Of a DNA stretch of 42,407 nt, positions 9,501 through 20,577 are shown piece after piece; position 1 is the stretch's first letter, and each line of letters begins with the position of its first letter. The notes below the pieces were generated by a model. That model was not told the origin of the DNA. It ran no database searches and saw nothing but the letters and a program-made list of their open reading frames with translations. The position numbers were made by a program, and so were the translations under genes. Location of the stretch: positions 1 through 42,407 of the forward strand of contig CAIQGA010000050.1 of assembly GCA_903871235.1 (NCBI GenBank). Direction: 5' to 3'. Source of the DNA: an uncultured Chlorobiaceae bacterium (lineage in GTDB: Bacteria > Bacteroidota > Chlorobiia > Chlorobiales > Chlorobiaceae).

Positions 9501-11003
9501 GACGGAGCGCATAACACGCTATCCATCTCCAGCACAAATGATATTGTTCTGGCGACTGATGTCGATCATGACCTTTATATTGTTGGCGATAGTTGCGACA
9601 CGGTGAGATTCTCTTCTACAGGGGAAATTTTTACCACCAATGAAATTACGACTATTGATTGTGTTGAATATGCCCGTTATACCACCTTTGCCGATGCAAC
9701 GGTTGACCTCTATGTGCAGAGCGATCTTGTTGTTGAGTTTGCTGATGTTACATCACCGACTGTTATCAACTTCAGCCCTGCCGATGCCGAAATGGGCGTT
9801 GCTGTTGACAGCGATATTGTCGTGACCTTCAGCGAGGATATTCAGTTTGGCAGCGGCACCATTGCCATCCATTCAGGTTCCCCTGAGGGCGATATTGTCG
9901 AAAGCTACGATGTCGCAACAAGTACCAACCTTACGATCAACGACACGGAGCTCACGATCAATCCAACAACAGATCTTGCACTCGATACGCAGTACTTTGT
10001 TACTTTTGCGAATGGTTCGGTAGAGGATTTAGCTGGAAACAGTTTTGCAGGTACGACGGCTTATGACTTTACGACAGAAGAAACAACAGCGCTCCACCAC
10101 ATCAACGGAACCGTGACCTTCTGGAAAACAGGCGCCTTTATTGCAGATGTTACCAGTACGCTCTCTTCTGCTTCGGTTGCTGCTGGCACGCAAGCCATTG
10201 AATTCAGGAACATACAGGTTGATGCAAATGGCACCAGAACAATAGAAATCTGGGAAACTTCGCAAAAGAGTAATATTAACAGCGTTGATTTGGAGTTTTC
10301 CCTGTCTGCCGGATCAGCCAGCACATGGCAGGATGCGTCAGGTTTGCCGTCGGGATGGATGTCTGTTGCCAATACCGGGATTTCGGGTAAGTTCATGCTC
10401 AGCGGTATAGGTTTGACCGCGTTGTCTGCCGGGCCGGTAAAGCTTGGAACGCTTACTCTGACTGAACCGACGAATGCGCAGCATTTTGATCTCACCATGA
10501 CTTCAGGTGAATTGAATGGCGAGGCTCTTCCTGCGTTCGGGATATCGTCAGACAGTACGATCACTGGTATTGATGGTATCTACCAGCATAGCGATATGGC
10601 TAATGGCATGTACGAACTGACCACGGATAAAGTTGCTGGCGCGGCAGAATGCGACGCAGTTAAAGCAACTGACGCTCTCGCCGCACTGAAAATGGCTGTC
10701 GGTATGAATCCCAACACTGATGGAAGCGCTGTATCGCCGTACCAGTTCCTTGCGGCAGATATTAATCATGATGGCAAGGTCAAGTCCACAGACGCGCTCA
10801 ATATCCTGAAGATGGCGGTACATCTCGATACGGCACCGGCAAGCGAATGGATATTTGTGCCGGAGAGCGTAGGCAGTGAAAGCATGACAAGAACCCATGT
10901 TGACTGGCCGGATGATCCGGTCGCGGTTACCTTTGGAATCGACCAGGAACTGGATCTGATCGGCATCGTCAAGGGAGATGTTGACGGCAGTTGGGCGGCG
11001 TAA
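582..11003 (+). CDS. Giant multidomain delta-60 repeat / Ig-like / dockerin-like secreted protein
   Basis: This 3473-residue protein is most likely exported or surface-bound. I prefer the ATG at 582, which has GGAAGAGG about 7 bases upstream, over a TTG at 507 that abuts its purine tract. In order it has: four blocks of delta-60 repeats (about residues 127-507, 737-1128, 1143-1543 and 1930-2327; core DGKILVAG...ARYNSDG.LD.TF), each with seven copies; SbsA-type Ig-like (Big_5) domains near 620-722, 1695-1803 and 3055-3165; a PPC-type domain at 1807-1927; a Ser/Gly-rich repetitive region likely to form a beta-helix (2331-2910); an RTX-like LGAGDDI...DGGAGTDRL stretch near 2913-2963; and a dockerin-like pair near 3340-3420, whose second motif DINHDGKVKSTDA keeps calcium-binding Asp/Asn positions. 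There is no N-terminal signal peptide, so type I-like export is possible, but no exporter gene is nearby. The exact role (adhesin, cell-cell contact) is inference. Confidence 0.9.
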   Translation: MAINFDGIPKDTAGSNEYFQDFFFDDSMQDELGYLASVDVSAVSVDVSTSVTLYDDNGDGLPDRFISSWTENGVPLIQSGTITYGANGLLTIIPGVGDSFETTGRLGYNSAGDIVGLYTYMGEAATGKIITDFGGDDYGYSIVMQPDGKILVAGESDGDFALARYNSDGSLDNTFSGDGQLTTDFGGDDSGSSVAVQGNGNILVAGYTFNGSNDDFALVRYNSDGSPDMTFGSDGKVTTDFGGDDYGYSMVMQSDGIILVAGESDGDVALARYNSDGSLDTTFSGDGKLTTDFGGYDSCWSVAAQNNGKILVAGTTNNGSSADFALARYNSDGSPDMTFGSEGKVTTDFGGYDYGYSMVIQSDGTILVAGESDGDFALARYNSDGSLDTTFSSDGKLTTDFGDYDSGWSMTTQVDGTIIISGSANNGSNDDFALVRYNRDGSLDMTFGSEGKLATDFGYDDYGCSVTAQSDGRILVAGYTYNGDSGVSDFALARYNTDGTLDASFDGVSETYTHTGTSGNDFADLYTISGNTSLPGNVTTYVFDGMGGTDTLTLSMDGAYLGCFLSTNFAIPATPNASGRYVISGTIMSDIIVTLQLTSVEQLVFADRRVSLDYPSSFDETPPTVVTFNPSGISTDSRIGVTFNEEIQWGTGYVYIRGDGGYSAEYDVANSPDLTISGSTVYIQPPTALETNSSYTVRFSEGSIQDMAGNGCLPATDYHFNTNVSSSIPPSTAPQVGFGKVATDFGGGYDFATGVTTQADGKIIVAGSSVNCGSMDVALVRYNADGSLDSSFGGAQGKITTDFGYGDIGACVPQLSDGKILVIGQSVINWGSDGKGILARYNADGTLDTSFDGDGKVITILDGMSGLYFGSGMVQEDGKIVVVGTVYAADYDSNAFVVLRYNSNGSLDTGFDGDGVVVTPISGFDRAQSVVQQSDGNILVAGTSYNGVDNDIVLVRYNMDGSIENFVITDFEGNEQLGNGDVGGGVSELSDGRILVVGRCDGNVALLRYTSDLVLDTSFSDDGKVVLDSGGNVQPYGLAVLPDGKILVSGCSDTDVVLLRFNEDGTLDSTFAGGGKVIANIGLANGGIFSGAMTLQADGKILLSGQSNGDMGVVRFNADGTLDTTFGLSVNTAPAFSESRAGTITTDFGGEDTGRSVIAQPDGRILVAGYTDNGAASHDVALARYIVDGTHTILDTSFGIGGKLVTDFGGNDYGLSLVLSDGKILLTGSTTVANGTADFVLARFNSDGTLDSTFATNGKVITDFTSSDDTGNSIKVLSDGKILVAGTSGSDFALARYNSNGTLDTTFYGGGQFTTDFSGTESGMSVTVQSNGKILVAGTTTLPGGNADFALARYNADGSLDTTFHGEGKLTTDFGGTDSAQSVVVQSDGKILVAGSSIAIMDGVAMFNSNFVLARYNADGSLDTTFHGDGRLTTDFGATEASGCSVILQSDGKILVAGSSTNADGKSDFALARYNTDGTLDASFSGDGRFTMDFGGSSDTCYSISVQSDGKILVAGTSDIDGNGDFALAQINTDGTLDTSFGGHTVTPIYTETPVVLDGGLQINDAELATIGHFDGATLTLMRHDGAVAEDLFSNTGTLGALTEGGSLVVGTSAIGTVKSNSDGMLEVCFNADATPNLVNAVLQQIAYSNSSPIPEESVPLDWLFSDGNTGSQGSGGVLNTLHSTTVQIGSDTVAPTVTDFNPADTALDVAVGSDIVVTFSEAIQMGAGTIEIHSGTSDGLVLESYDVATSTNLTIEDNTLIINPTDNLTGNTHYYVTFDAGSIKDMAGNSYVGTGSYDFTTASIGSDDYADSVTDTTAPMGSIGIGSSVTGNIESAGDHDFFRISLIAGTTYTIRLSGADSELGTLDDPYLQLCDSAGLEVAYNDDGGTGYDSQLSFTPTVSGTYYVDAAAYDDSEVGTYQVSVSGESNGKVITDFGGDDSGNSMAIQSDGKILVAGFTENENGGDFALARYNSDGTLDNTFSVDGKIITDFGGNDYGWSVVIQSDGKILVAGDAYNESNNDYDFAVVRYNSDGTLDHTFSDDGKVITDFGGGGDFGRSMVIQSDGKIFVAGDSDGDFALARYNSDGTLDNTFSGDGKLTTDFGDVDSCKTIAIQSDGKILVAGYAYNGSNNDYDFAVVRYNSDGTLDNTFSDDGKVATDFGGNSYGRSMVIQSDGKILVAGDAYNESNNDWDFAIVRYNADGTLDNTFSDDGKVTTDFGDDDSGYSITIQSDGKILVAGETHNIGDGCDFAVVRYNSDGSLDNTFSEDGKVVTDFGDDNFAYSIAIQSDGKILVTGNAYNESNDEFDFALARYNTDGTLDTSFGESANGLVTTTADSGTGSLRSAIEYLNANGAIDSNSITFAVSGIIDLDNPLPVIARPVSFDMGENNVEVRLVGASVVDGMATPALSADNKIEILIPANLTITSEGSSTVIAVGSSGDLVTGEIAGTLNAFALTEGVDYSEAIGMWSGYDIHIEGDLSGTVAVEARDEAIGLGAFDLQIFGDVSGTVTATASAGFALGIIAADHLTITGQISDTAFLDVTGSSVAVGIVGFTGAVDIIGDMAGNVVVTSSNGVAYGICTSTDEINLGSYSGVIMATGNTTVVGIGAGINSLEFEPFEPLLSGNLTIHGDFSGDVTVTSVQGYAFGVMAANNLAIEGDVTDTAAISVTVTGESPDNGVCIIAINDLVITGDMAGTLETKATEAGGMGSINGTVTLGALTGSVNVDGDDVAVGIRAQSVTINDTLSGDITVDGSRSDAYGIEARSGDVIVGGDLSGTVTVSALNWACGLKSNQSMMLGTLSGDISAVSSNSFALGVWAAGEINGCTPSARVAAQPLSISGTISAEGVNSAAIVAGGPMNLTISGTVSGSATASSGLAFSILSFTSFNPDWTFNSAAVSDQVTVTGTGKLTGNVNLGAGDDIMTLQDGADVSGVALLDGGAGTDRLVLSGSVAIDLSALSSKVRNFEIIDLSDGAHNTLSISSTNDIVLATDVDHDLYIVGDSCDTVRFSSTGEIFTTNEITTIDCVEYARYTTFADATVDLYVQSDLVVEFADVTSPTVINFSPADAEMGVAVDSDIVVTFSEDIQFGSGTIAIHSGSPEGDIVESYDVATSTNLTINDTELTINPTTDLALDTQYFVTFANGSVEDLAGNSFAGTTAYDFTTEETTALHHINGTVTFWKTGAFIADVTSTLSSASVAAGTQAIEFRNIQVDANGTRTIEIWETSQKSNINSVDLEFSLSAGSASTWQDASGLPSGWMSVANTGISGKFMLSGIGLTALSAGPVKLGTLTLTEPTNAQHFDLTMTSGELNGEALPAFGISSDSTITGIDGIYQHSDMANGMYELTTDKVAGAAECDAVKATDALAALKMAVGMNPNTDGSAVSPYQFLAADINHDGKVKSTDALNILKMAVHLDTAPASEWIFVPESVGSESMTRTHVDWPDDPVAVTFGIDQELDLIGIVKGDVDGSWAA
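960..2102 (+). repeat. Delta-60 block 1: seven repeats with a 324-bp two-repeat period
   Basis: Seven units each carry TDFG...DGxILVAG...RYNSDG. Units 1, 3 and 5 share DYGYS and GESDGD, while units 2, 4 and 6 share NNGS/FNGS and DMTF. The DYGYS codons begin at 990, 1314 and 1638, exactly 324 bases apart, so a two-unit segment was amplified as a block. Confidence 0.85.
6370..7560 (+). repeat. Delta-60 block 4: seven highly similar repeats
   Basis: Seven units with the core SDGKILVAG and RYNSDGTLDNTF are very alike at the DNA level. For example, segments reading acagagcgacggcaaaattc recur, as do codons for DAYNES. The low divergence suggests recent amplification or gene conversion within the gene. 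Confidence 0.85.
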
Positions 11004-11025
11004 CGGTGGGGGCTCGGCATGGGAA

Positions 11026-11047
11026 GGGCACGTCATGCCGTGCCCCT
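11026..11047. repeat. 22-bp palindromic element, copy 2, between convergent genes
   Basis: GGGCACG (11026-11032) pairs perfectly with CGTGCCC (11039-11045) across a six-base loop. It sits between the stop of the giant gene (11003) and the stop of the opposite-strand nnr gene (11046), so it could end transcription from both sides, although no T-run follows. It matches 291-312 at 20 of 22 positions. Confidence 0.6.
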
Positions 11048-12632
11048 ACGCCAATTTCGATACCTCAAAAATTTCGCTGATTGCCTGCTGTATGGCGTCA
11101 ACAACCATGCCGGAGGAGACCAGGCTGGCGACGTCGCTTGCGAGGTCTCCGGCCCTGCCGTGGAACCATGCTGCGGCTGCGGCGGCGTTGAGGGGGGAGG
11201 CCCCTTTTGCGGCGAGGGCGACAATCATGCCGGAGAGTACGTCGCCTGTTCCGGCGGTGGCAAGTGCCTCGGTGCCGCTGGTGTTGAGGAGTGCAGGCCC
11301 TTCAGCTCCAGTAATAACGGTGGGAGCTCCTTTCAGAAGAACGGTTACCCCATGGAGAGCAGCAAAGCCCCGTGCGCACTCAATCGGGTCGGCGGCGATC
11401 TCCTCAATTGGTTGCCCCGTCAGGCGGCTGAACTCTCCGTAATGCGGTGTGAGCAGAACCTCACGGCATTGGCTCAGCGCGTCTGCTATGCCGATAACCG
11501 AGAGGGCGTAGAGTGCATCAGCGTCAAGAATTAATTTTTTTGAAGCGACGATGGGGTTTGCCAGCAGCTCCCGGACAAGTTCAATGGCGGTCTCGTCGCG
11601 CCCGAGGCCGCAGCCGATCAAAATGGCATCAGCCCAGCGTGCTTTTTCGGTAATGGCGGCAAGATCCCGGCCAATCACCACCGCTTCCGGCACGGCAATG
11701 TGGATGACGGCGGCAAGCGAAATCGGCAAAGAGATGCAAACGTACCCGGCGCCGCTTTTCAGGGCCGCTCTGGCGGAGAGGATGGCGGCACCAACCATTG
11801 AGCTTTCGCCGCTTTGCGATCCGGCAATGATCAGTACCTTGCCGTTGGTATGCTTTGCGCTTGAGGGCTCTCTGAGGAGAAACTGTTCAGCCGCAAACTC
11901 CTGGTCGACAAGAAGGCAGGAGGAGGGCTCAGCGAGAAAGCGGGGGATGGAGATTTCCGCTACATGCAGCTCTCCGCAGCACTCCGGCCCCTCGTTCAGA
12001 TAAAAGCCTCTTTTCAGGAAGGCCATGGTGACGGTCAGATCGGCCATGATCGCAGGGGTGGCCGAGTGGCCGGTGGTTGCATCAAGTCCTGATGGCAGAT
12101 CAATGGCTATGAGCGGGGCACCTGTTCGGTCGCGGAGGGTGTTGAGCAGCTCAATGCCTTCCGCAAGGGGTGAGGCAAGCTCCATCCCTGGTTCGCTCAG
12201 GCGGAGGCCGGTGCCGGTCATGGCGTCGATAAGGGCATCGTAGCGGGTTTCGGCCACAAAGGGAAGTGCTTCGTCATGGCTGGCAAAGATGCGCAGCTCG
12301 CTGCCGTGCTCTCCGTAGGCCTCAAGAATGGCGAGCCCCTCCTTATTAACCCCTTGCAACTGCGATTCGGGATAGAGGAGCACGAGATCGACCGAGGCTT
12401 CAAGGTTGAGGAGGTGGCGGGCGAGCACAAAGCCGTCACCGCCATTGTTTCCCTTGCCGCAGAGCAGAAGAAAAGAGCTGCCGGCAAGTGACTCTATTTG
12501 CAGGTTCTCCCTGATAATGCGGAGGCATTCACGACCGGCAAGCTCCATAAGGCGGGTTTCGCCAATATGGAGTTGCTCAATTGCCGCCTTGTCGGCTCTT
12601 TGCATCTCTTGCGCAGTGACAACAGGCAGCAT
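11046..12632 (-). CDS. nnr: Bifunctional NAD(P)H-hydrate epimerase / ADP-dependent NAD(P)H-hydrate dehydratase
   Basis: The enzyme repairs hydrated NADH and NADPH. The N-terminal YjeF_N half (about 1-215) interconverts the R and S forms, and the C-terminal ribokinase-like half (about 235-525) dehydrates the S form using ADP. Visible signatures are GKGNNGGDGFVLARHL at residues 59-74 and the anion-hole motif GTGDVLSGM near residue 463. At 528 residues it has the usual length of the fused bacterial form. The ATG at 12632 has AAAAGGAA about 7 bases upstream. It starts 35 bases after the purL stop and probably forms an operon with purL and secA. The active-site motifs look intact. Confidence 0.95.
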   Translation of the reverse strand: MLPVVTAQEMQRADKAAIEQLHIGETRLMELAGRECLRIIRENLQIESLAGSSFLLLCGKGNNGGDGFVLARHLLNLEASVDLVLLYPESQLQGVNKEGLAILEAYGEHGSELRIFASHDEALPFVAETRYDALIDAMTGTGLRLSEPGMELASPLAEGIELLNTLRDRTGAPLIAIDLPSGLDATTGHSATPAIMADLTVTMAFLKRGFYLNEGPECCGELHVAEISIPRFLAEPSSCLLVDQEFAAEQFLLREPSSAKHTNGKVLIIAGSQSGESSMVGAAILSARAALKSGAGYVCISLPISLAAVIHIAVPEAVVIGRDLAAITEKARWADAILIGCGLGRDETAIELVRELLANPIVASKKLILDADALYALSVIGIADALSQCREVLLTPHYGEFSRLTGQPIEEIAADPIECARGFAALHGVTVLLKGAPTVITGAEGPALLNTSGTEALATAGTGDVLSGMIVALAAKGASPLNAAAAAAWFHGRAGDLASDVASLVSSGMVVDAIQQAISEIFEVSKLA

Positions 12633-12667
12633 GACAGGGTTCCTTTTTATTCCCTCAACGGGAGGGG

Positions 12668-14950
12668 CTAGAGTTCGTCAAGATGGAGTGAGTGCTCAAG
12701 AGCGTGATAGTATGCTCCCGAGAATTCCTCAAGGGTGAAATGAAGCAGCTCCTCTCCGTTCATGGCGATGATGGCATCCTTTTCAACCACTTGTCCGATG
12801 ACGCGAATGGGTACATGGCGCTCCATAGCCTCCGCTATCACCTCTTTTGCTTTGTCGGGGGAGATACTCACAATGACTCGTCCCTGCGCCTCTGAAAAGA
12901 GCTGCTGCTGGATGGAGTAAGGGGAGTGGTTTGTATTTTCCAGATCGACACTGAATCCGAGCGGGGCATCAGCGTTCATGATGGCTTTTTCGGCAAGTGC
13001 AACAAAGAGTCCGCCGTCGGAAATGTCGTGGGCGGAGTGCACCAGTTTTTTTGCTGCAAGCGCCACAAGCAGATCCTGGAGATTTTTTTCGTGTATCAGG
13101 TCGATTGACGGAGCATCCTGGCCGGGGGTGCAGTACTGCATGACGAGGTACTCTGAAGCGTCCAGCGTGAGTTCAGGATATCCAAGAAGAAGAATGGCGT
13201 CGCCCGAAGTAGTGAAGGTTGATCCGACAAGGTTGTCCATATCGTCCAGCAGACCAATCATGCCGATGGTCGGGGTAGGGTAGATGGCTGTGCGGAGTCC
13301 GCCAATGAAGGTTTCGTTATAGAAGCTCACGTTTCCGCCGGTGACCGGGGTATTGAAGGCCCGGCACGCTTCGCCCATGCCCTGAACGGCGGTTTTGAAC
13401 TGGAAGTACACTTCCGGTTTGTAGGGGTTGCCAAAATTGAGGCAGTTGGTTATGGCCAGTGGCTGCGCTCCTGAACAGGCGATATTTCGGGCACATTCAG
13501 CAACGGCAATTTTGCCGCCAGCCAGAGGGTTCAGATAGACGTAACGGGCGTTGCAGTCGGTTTTCATGGCAAGCCCCTTGCGAGATCCCTTGATACGGAT
13601 CACAGCCGCATCGGTATGGCCTACCGGCGTGACGGTGTTGGTCTGCACCATGGAGTCATACTGGCGATAGACCCACTGCTTGCTTGCAATATTGGGGCGT
13701 GAGAGCAGCTCAAGGCTGATGGCATGGAAATCGAGAGTAGTGTCGGCTTCAAGCTGCGCAATTGGGGTGTCCGGCTTTTTTTCGATGGCTTCGCGGATAT
13801 AGACCGGTGCGCCTCCTCCAAGTACCAGCGTTTCGGCTGGAATTTCGGCAACAACGGCGCCGTGCTGTGAGACCCTCAGCATGTTATCGTTCGTTACTCG
13901 CCCAATGACAACGGCGAGCACATCCCATTTGCGGTAAACCTCCATGATATTCTCTTCAAATCCCTTTTCGGCTACAATCAGCATCCGTTCCTGTGATTCG
14001 GAGAGCATGATTTCGTAGGCGCTCATTCCTGCTTCGCGAATCGGGACAAGGTCAAGGTCAATCTCTATGCCGCCCGATCCTGTTTTTTCGATCCCGCGAG
14101 CGCTCATTTCGGAGGTTGAACTGGTGATTCCGGCGGCTCCCATATCCTGTAAACCGACAATGTAGCCGGTGGCAATGGCTTCAAGGGTCGCTTCGAGAAG
14201 CAGTTTTTCGGCAAATGGGTCGCCAACCTGTACGCTTGGCCGTTTGTCTTCGGAGGCTTCGCTGAGATCTTCGGAAGCGAAGGTTGCGCCGTGAATGCCG
14301 TCCCGTCCAGTCGAGGAGCCGACAATCAGCACGGGGTTGCCTTCACCGAGGGCGGTAGCGCTGACGGTTTTGTGGTGCTCAACGATGCCGACCGACATGG
14401 CATTGACCAGCGGGTTGCCGGTATAGCCCTCTTCAAAATAGATTTCGCCTCCAACGGTCGGCACGCCGAATGAGTTGCCGTAATCGCCGATACCACGCAC
14501 CACGCCGTCAACAAGGTAGCGGACACGGGGGTCTTTCGGCGAGCCGAAGCGGAGTGAGTTGAGTGATGCCACCGGGCGTGCACCCATGGTGAAAATGTCG
14601 CGATGAATGCCGCCAACGCCGGTCGCTGCTCCCTGGTAGGGTTCGACGGCGGAGGGGTGGTTGTGTGATTCGATTTTAAAGGCGACGGCCATGTTGTCGC
14701 CGATATCAACCAGACCGGCGTTTTCTTCACCGGCACTGGTTAAAAGGGCTCCGCCATCGCGGGGCAGGGTCTTGAGCACCGCAATGGAATTTTTGTAACT
14801 ACAGTGTTCTGACCACATGACGGAAAAAATCCCGAGTTCGGTAAAAGAGGGGACTCTTCCGAGAATGGTACATATTTTACCGTACTCTTCACTGTTCAGG
14901 CCATGTTCTGCGGCAAGGGCAAGGGTGACTTCAACTTCAGTATGTTTCAT
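12668..14950 (-). CDS. purL: Phosphoribosylformylglycinamidine synthase subunit PurL
   Basis: This is the fourth step of de novo purine synthesis: FGAR plus glutamine-derived ammonia and ATP gives FGAM. At 760 residues it is the small PurL form, which works with separate PurQ (glutaminase) and PurS proteins, neither of which is in this window. Recognisable pieces are the N-terminal [20 protein letters not shown] segment, the substrate/ATP-site region [20 protein letters not shown] near residue 95, [11 protein letters not shown] in the first half, and [15 protein letters not shown] near the C-terminus. The ATG at 14950 has AAAGGAG very close upstream. It lies 43 bases after the secA stop. Confidence 0.97.
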   Translation of the reverse strand: MKHTEVEVTLALAAEHGLNSEEYGKICTILGRVPSFTELGIFSVMWSEHCSYKNSIAVLKTLPRDGGALLTSAGEENAGLVDIGDNMAVAFKIESHNHPSAVEPYQGAATGVGGIHRDIFTMGARPVASLNSLRFGSPKDPRVRYLVDGVVRGIGDYGNSFGVPTVGGEIYFEEGYTGNPLVNAMSVGIVEHHKTVSATALGEGNPVLIVGSSTGRDGIHGATFASEDLSEASEDKRPSVQVGDPFAEKLLLEATLEAIATGYIVGLQDMGAAGITSSTSEMSARGIEKTGSGGIEIDLDLVPIREAGMSAYEIMLSESQERMLIVAEKGFEENIMEVYRKWDVLAVVIGRVTNDNMLRVSQHGAVVAEIPAETLVLGGGAPVYIREAIEKKPDTPIAQLEADTTLDFHAISLELLSRPNIASKQWVYRQYDSMVQTNTVTPVGHTDAAVIRIKGSRKGLAMKTDCNARYVYLNPLAGGKIAVAECARNIACSGAQPLAITNCLNFGNPYKPEVYFQFKTAVQGMGEACRAFNTPVTGGNVSFYNETFIGGLRTAIYPTPTIGMIGLLDDMDNLVGSTFTTSGDAILLLGYPELTLDASEYLVMQYCTPGQDAPSIDLIHEKNLQDLLVALAAKKLVHSAHDISDGGLFVALAEKAIMNADAPLGFSVDLENTNHSPYSIQQQLFSEAQGRVIVSISPDKAKEVIAEAMERHVPIRVIGQVVEKDAIIAMNGEELLHFTLEEFSGAYYHALEHSLHLDEL

Positions 14951-14993
14951 AGCTCCTTTCGGGGTGGTTCATTTCAAGGTGAATCATGATGGT

Positions 14994-18065
<3,072 letters not shown>

Positions 18066-18162
18066 GTACAGGCCTTTGTGCTCTCTATGGGGTTTCAGAT
18101 AGTATGTCCAATTGATGCACAAGGTATTGAATTAGACATTGAGAAAAAAGCGGGATGCTTTG

Positions 18163-18200
18163 AAAAAAAACAGTGCCGGGAAATGGCCCTGATTTCCCGC
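18163..18200 (-). terminator. Rho-independent terminator of the NmrA-like reductase gene
   Basis: On the minus strand GCGGGAAAT (from 18200) pairs with ATTTCCCGGC across a short loop and is followed by ACTG and eight T (18170-18163). It lies about 30 bases beyond the stop at 18232 and separates this gene from secA. Confidence 0.85.
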
Positions 18201-18231
18201 TCAATTGTACGAGGCCAAGTGGCCTCAGCCC

Positions 18232-19119
18232 CTATGGTTTTCGGGCAGCAAGTTCAGCAAAAAACTCTTTCAGGTGACGGGTGCCGCAAGCTGGTGCGAC
18301 ATGGTCGAATTTGAGCGCTTCAACGGCAAAAGAGAGGAGATCGGCCAGATTACGGTTGAAGAGCCCTGTTACCATGAGACCACCTTCAGCAAGCCACATC
18401 GGCAGGGGAGTGATCCACGGGTTTTTGCCGCAGGCATGGAAGGCAAGCTCCATAACTTCGCGGAAGGTGTAGATGTCGGGTCCGCCAACAGCAATTTCCC
18501 GACTTTCGCCCTCCGCTGCGTCCGCAGAGATTTTGGCAAGGTCGGCACCGTGAACGGGATTGATTTTTTTCTCCCCTTCGCCCACCATGAAGATATGGCC
18601 GCTTTGTGCCATGGAGAAAAATCGTCCCATATCTGAAAAGTAGCCGTTGGGGCGTATGACAGCCCAGGAGAGTCCGGATTTTTTGAGATCTGCCACAAAA
18701 AGCTCGTGCGCCTTGATGGAGAGGATCTCGGCCATTTTATCCTGGTTGAAGACCGATATATAAATAAAACGCGCAACATGCTCTTCAACGGCTTGATCAA
18801 GAATGCCTTTGTTGCCGAGGTAATCGACATCATAACTGGTCAGCCTGGGGTCAGGAGAGGTCAGGCCGAGTGAGGAAAAAACAAGATCGATCCCCTTGCA
18901 GATTCCTTTGATGCTTTCGGGATTGGTGACATCGCCGACAATAATTTCATCGACAAGATCGTAGACTGCCGGCTCCAGGTGCGGACCGGTCGCTTTGAGT
19001 TTTTCAGGATCCCTCACCAGAGCGCGGACGTAAAAACCTCGCTCCTTGAACTCTTTGACAGCGTATCTGCCAAGATAGCCGGAGGCTCCGGCAACCAGTA
19101 CTTTTTTTGTGACGCTCAT
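18232..19119 (-). CDS. NmrA-like atypical short-chain dehydrogenase (NAD(P)-binding)
   Basis: This 295-residue Rossmann-fold protein has the N-terminal dinucleotide motif VLVAGASGYLGRYAVKEF (glycines at about 11, 14 and 17) and the NmrA/atypical-SDR layout. The segment FIYISVFNQDKM takes the place of the usual YxxxK region. The start at 19119 is preferred because GAGGAG lies about 9 bases upstream, while the in-frame ATG at 19137 has no good ribosome site. The substrate is unknown; relatives in phototrophs include reductases of chlorophyll and quinone metabolism, but nothing here proves that. It has its own terminator and is followed by secA in the same direction. Confidence 0.85.
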   Translation of the reverse strand: MSVTKKVLVAGASGYLGRYAVKEFKERGFYVRALVRDPEKLKATGPHLEPAVYDLVDEIIVGDVTNPESIKGICKGIDLVFSSLGLTSPDPRLTSYDVDYLGNKGILDQAVEEHVARFIYISVFNQDKMAEILSIKAHELFVADLKKSGLSWAVIRPNGYFSDMGRFFSMAQSGHIFMVGEGEKKINPVHGADLAKISADAAEGESREIAVGGPDIYTFREVMELAFHACGKNPWITPLPMWLAEGGLMVTGLFNRNLADLLSFAVEALKFDHVAPACGTRHLKEFFAELAARKP

Positions 19120-19181
19120 TTTTTTGTGACTCCTCATTTCAGGGGTTGACTTGAATCAGGTAGAGTGAAGCATTTTTTCGG

Positions 19182-20120
19182 CTAAAACGTTCGAAGCCCT
19201 TTTACCTCCTTGCGCCAGCAGTGAAAGAGGAGGTGGCCAGCATAGCCTGCAAGATCCGGGTTCAAAAAAGTACGGGCCTCTTTGTCGAGGGCAAAGTAGG
19301 TGGTCGGGCTTAGTGGGCGACGGGCGGTTGCGCTGTTGAACCACTCTCCGAGGTATTGTTTGACATGGGTGTCGATAGGGAATGCATCGAAACGACCGAG
19401 ACTGAAGAGCGCAATGCAGTCTGCAATTTTATAGCCGATCCCCCCATTTTGGCAGAGCGTGTTGCGCAATTCTGAGAGGGGGAGTGCCGGGTCGCAAAGT
19501 GCATTGAAATCCATCCGGCCTTCTGCCACGCACTGGGCTGCAAGAATAATATTGCGGGCCCTGACGCGATTATTGTTGGTGCAACGGCTGAGTAGAGCGG
19601 GGTCTGCTGCAGCAAGTTTTTCAGGAGTGGGGAAGTGGTGCAGCACAACCTCCTTGCTACGGTATAAAACACTCCTCGCTTCACCATAGCTTTCGCGAAG
19701 CATTGTTACCTGTTTTCTGATCAGGTGCATTCCGATACCTTGGGCACACATAAACGAGATCATGGTTTCGAACGGATCCTGCCTCATAATGCGCAGTGAA
19801 AAATAGGGCGCGAGGCGTTGCCATAGCTCTGGATACAATCGGCTGAAATTTTCAGGAAACGCGAGTTCACTGTTGATATCAAGCGTAAAGTAGCGGTTGA
19901 TAAACTCTGGTAATGGGACACCATCAACAGAGTTTTGTGTAGAATAAATTTCAAATTCGTGCTCAGATATCTCGCAAAGAATAATGGGTATTGATTTTAT
20001 TATTGATGAGTAATATGGAGTGCTATCATTACCTTTTTCCCACAAAAAAGACTGGCCACTGAAGAGTGATTGGCTGATATTTATAAGACTCTCTGTCTTT
20101 ATTTCGTATTGGTATTTCAC
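19182..20120 (-). CDS. ogg: 8-oxoguanine DNA glycosylase / AP lyase (OGG1 type, HhH-GPD)
   Basis: This base-excision repair enzyme of 312 residues carries the HhH-GPD signature GGIGYKIADCIALFSLGRFD with catalytic Lys231, then Asp250 in PIDTHVKQYLGEW. The Lys marks a bifunctional glycosylase/lyase, and the segment resembles OGG1 (GVGTKVADC) more than AlkA or Nth. There is no Cys cluster for an FeS centre. The N-terminal domain (SGQSFLWEK) fits the OGG_N fold. The start is a GTG at 20120 with a weak upstream ribosome site and no better in-frame codon. Upstream lies an unusually A-rich sense strand. Confidence 0.88.
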   Translation of the reverse strand: MKYQYEIKTESLINISQSLFSGQSFLWEKGNDSTPYYSSIIKSIPIILCEISEHEFEIYSTQNSVDGVPLPEFINRYFTLDINSELAFPENFSRLYPELWQRLAPYFSLRIMRQDPFETMISFMCAQGIGMHLIRKQVTMLRESYGEARSVLYRSKEVVLHHFPTPEKLAAADPALLSRCTNNNRVRARNIILAAQCVAEGRMDFNALCDPALPLSELRNTLCQNGGIGYKIADCIALFSLGRFDAFPIDTHVKQYLGEWFNSATARRPLSPTTYFALDKEARTFLNPDLAGYAGHLLFHCWRKEVKGLRTF

Positions 20121-20577
20121 GGTTTTTGTTTTTTGTTTTGTGTAGTTATAATTATGCGATATTTACTTAAAGTTATTTGTCTTTTTGTAACTCTTAGATT
20201 CTTTTAATGGAAGGAGATAACCTTTGTTGCTTAAAGTTTTTATATTATCCTTCTTCGATAGTTTTCCTTGGTTTAATTGCTGTCATAACTTAATTTATTT
20301 TTCTTTTTATTGTTAAGCTATTGCTTTTAAGTGGTGTTTTTTTTCGTTCTTATCTTTTTTTTATTAGTTTTTTATTTTGTTTCTTTCGTTTGTTGGATTT
20401 ATTATTTTTTCGTTATAGATAGTTGTTTTTAGTTGTTTTTTTTCTTTCTCCTGTAATAAAGAGTTGTTTATAAATTTATAGTAATTTTTTTTTATTTTTT
20501 AAAAAAATGATGACATACTCCCTGCTTATTATGATGAATAACTTGTTCTTGAAATCACGGTAATTGCGTGTGAAGCC
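20121..20577. other. Gene-free, strongly T-rich intergenic stretch upstream of ogg
   Basis: I find no gene. Composition is strongly skewed: in 20341-20400 I count 43 T and 12 G+C in 60 bases on the plus strand. The skew extends over roughly 20160-20515, so the minus strand, which is the sense strand of ogg, is A-tract-rich. Short direct repeats such as tagttgttttt occur near 20418-20440. It probably contains the ogg promoter, but no clear -35/-10 pair stands out. Confidence 0.6.
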
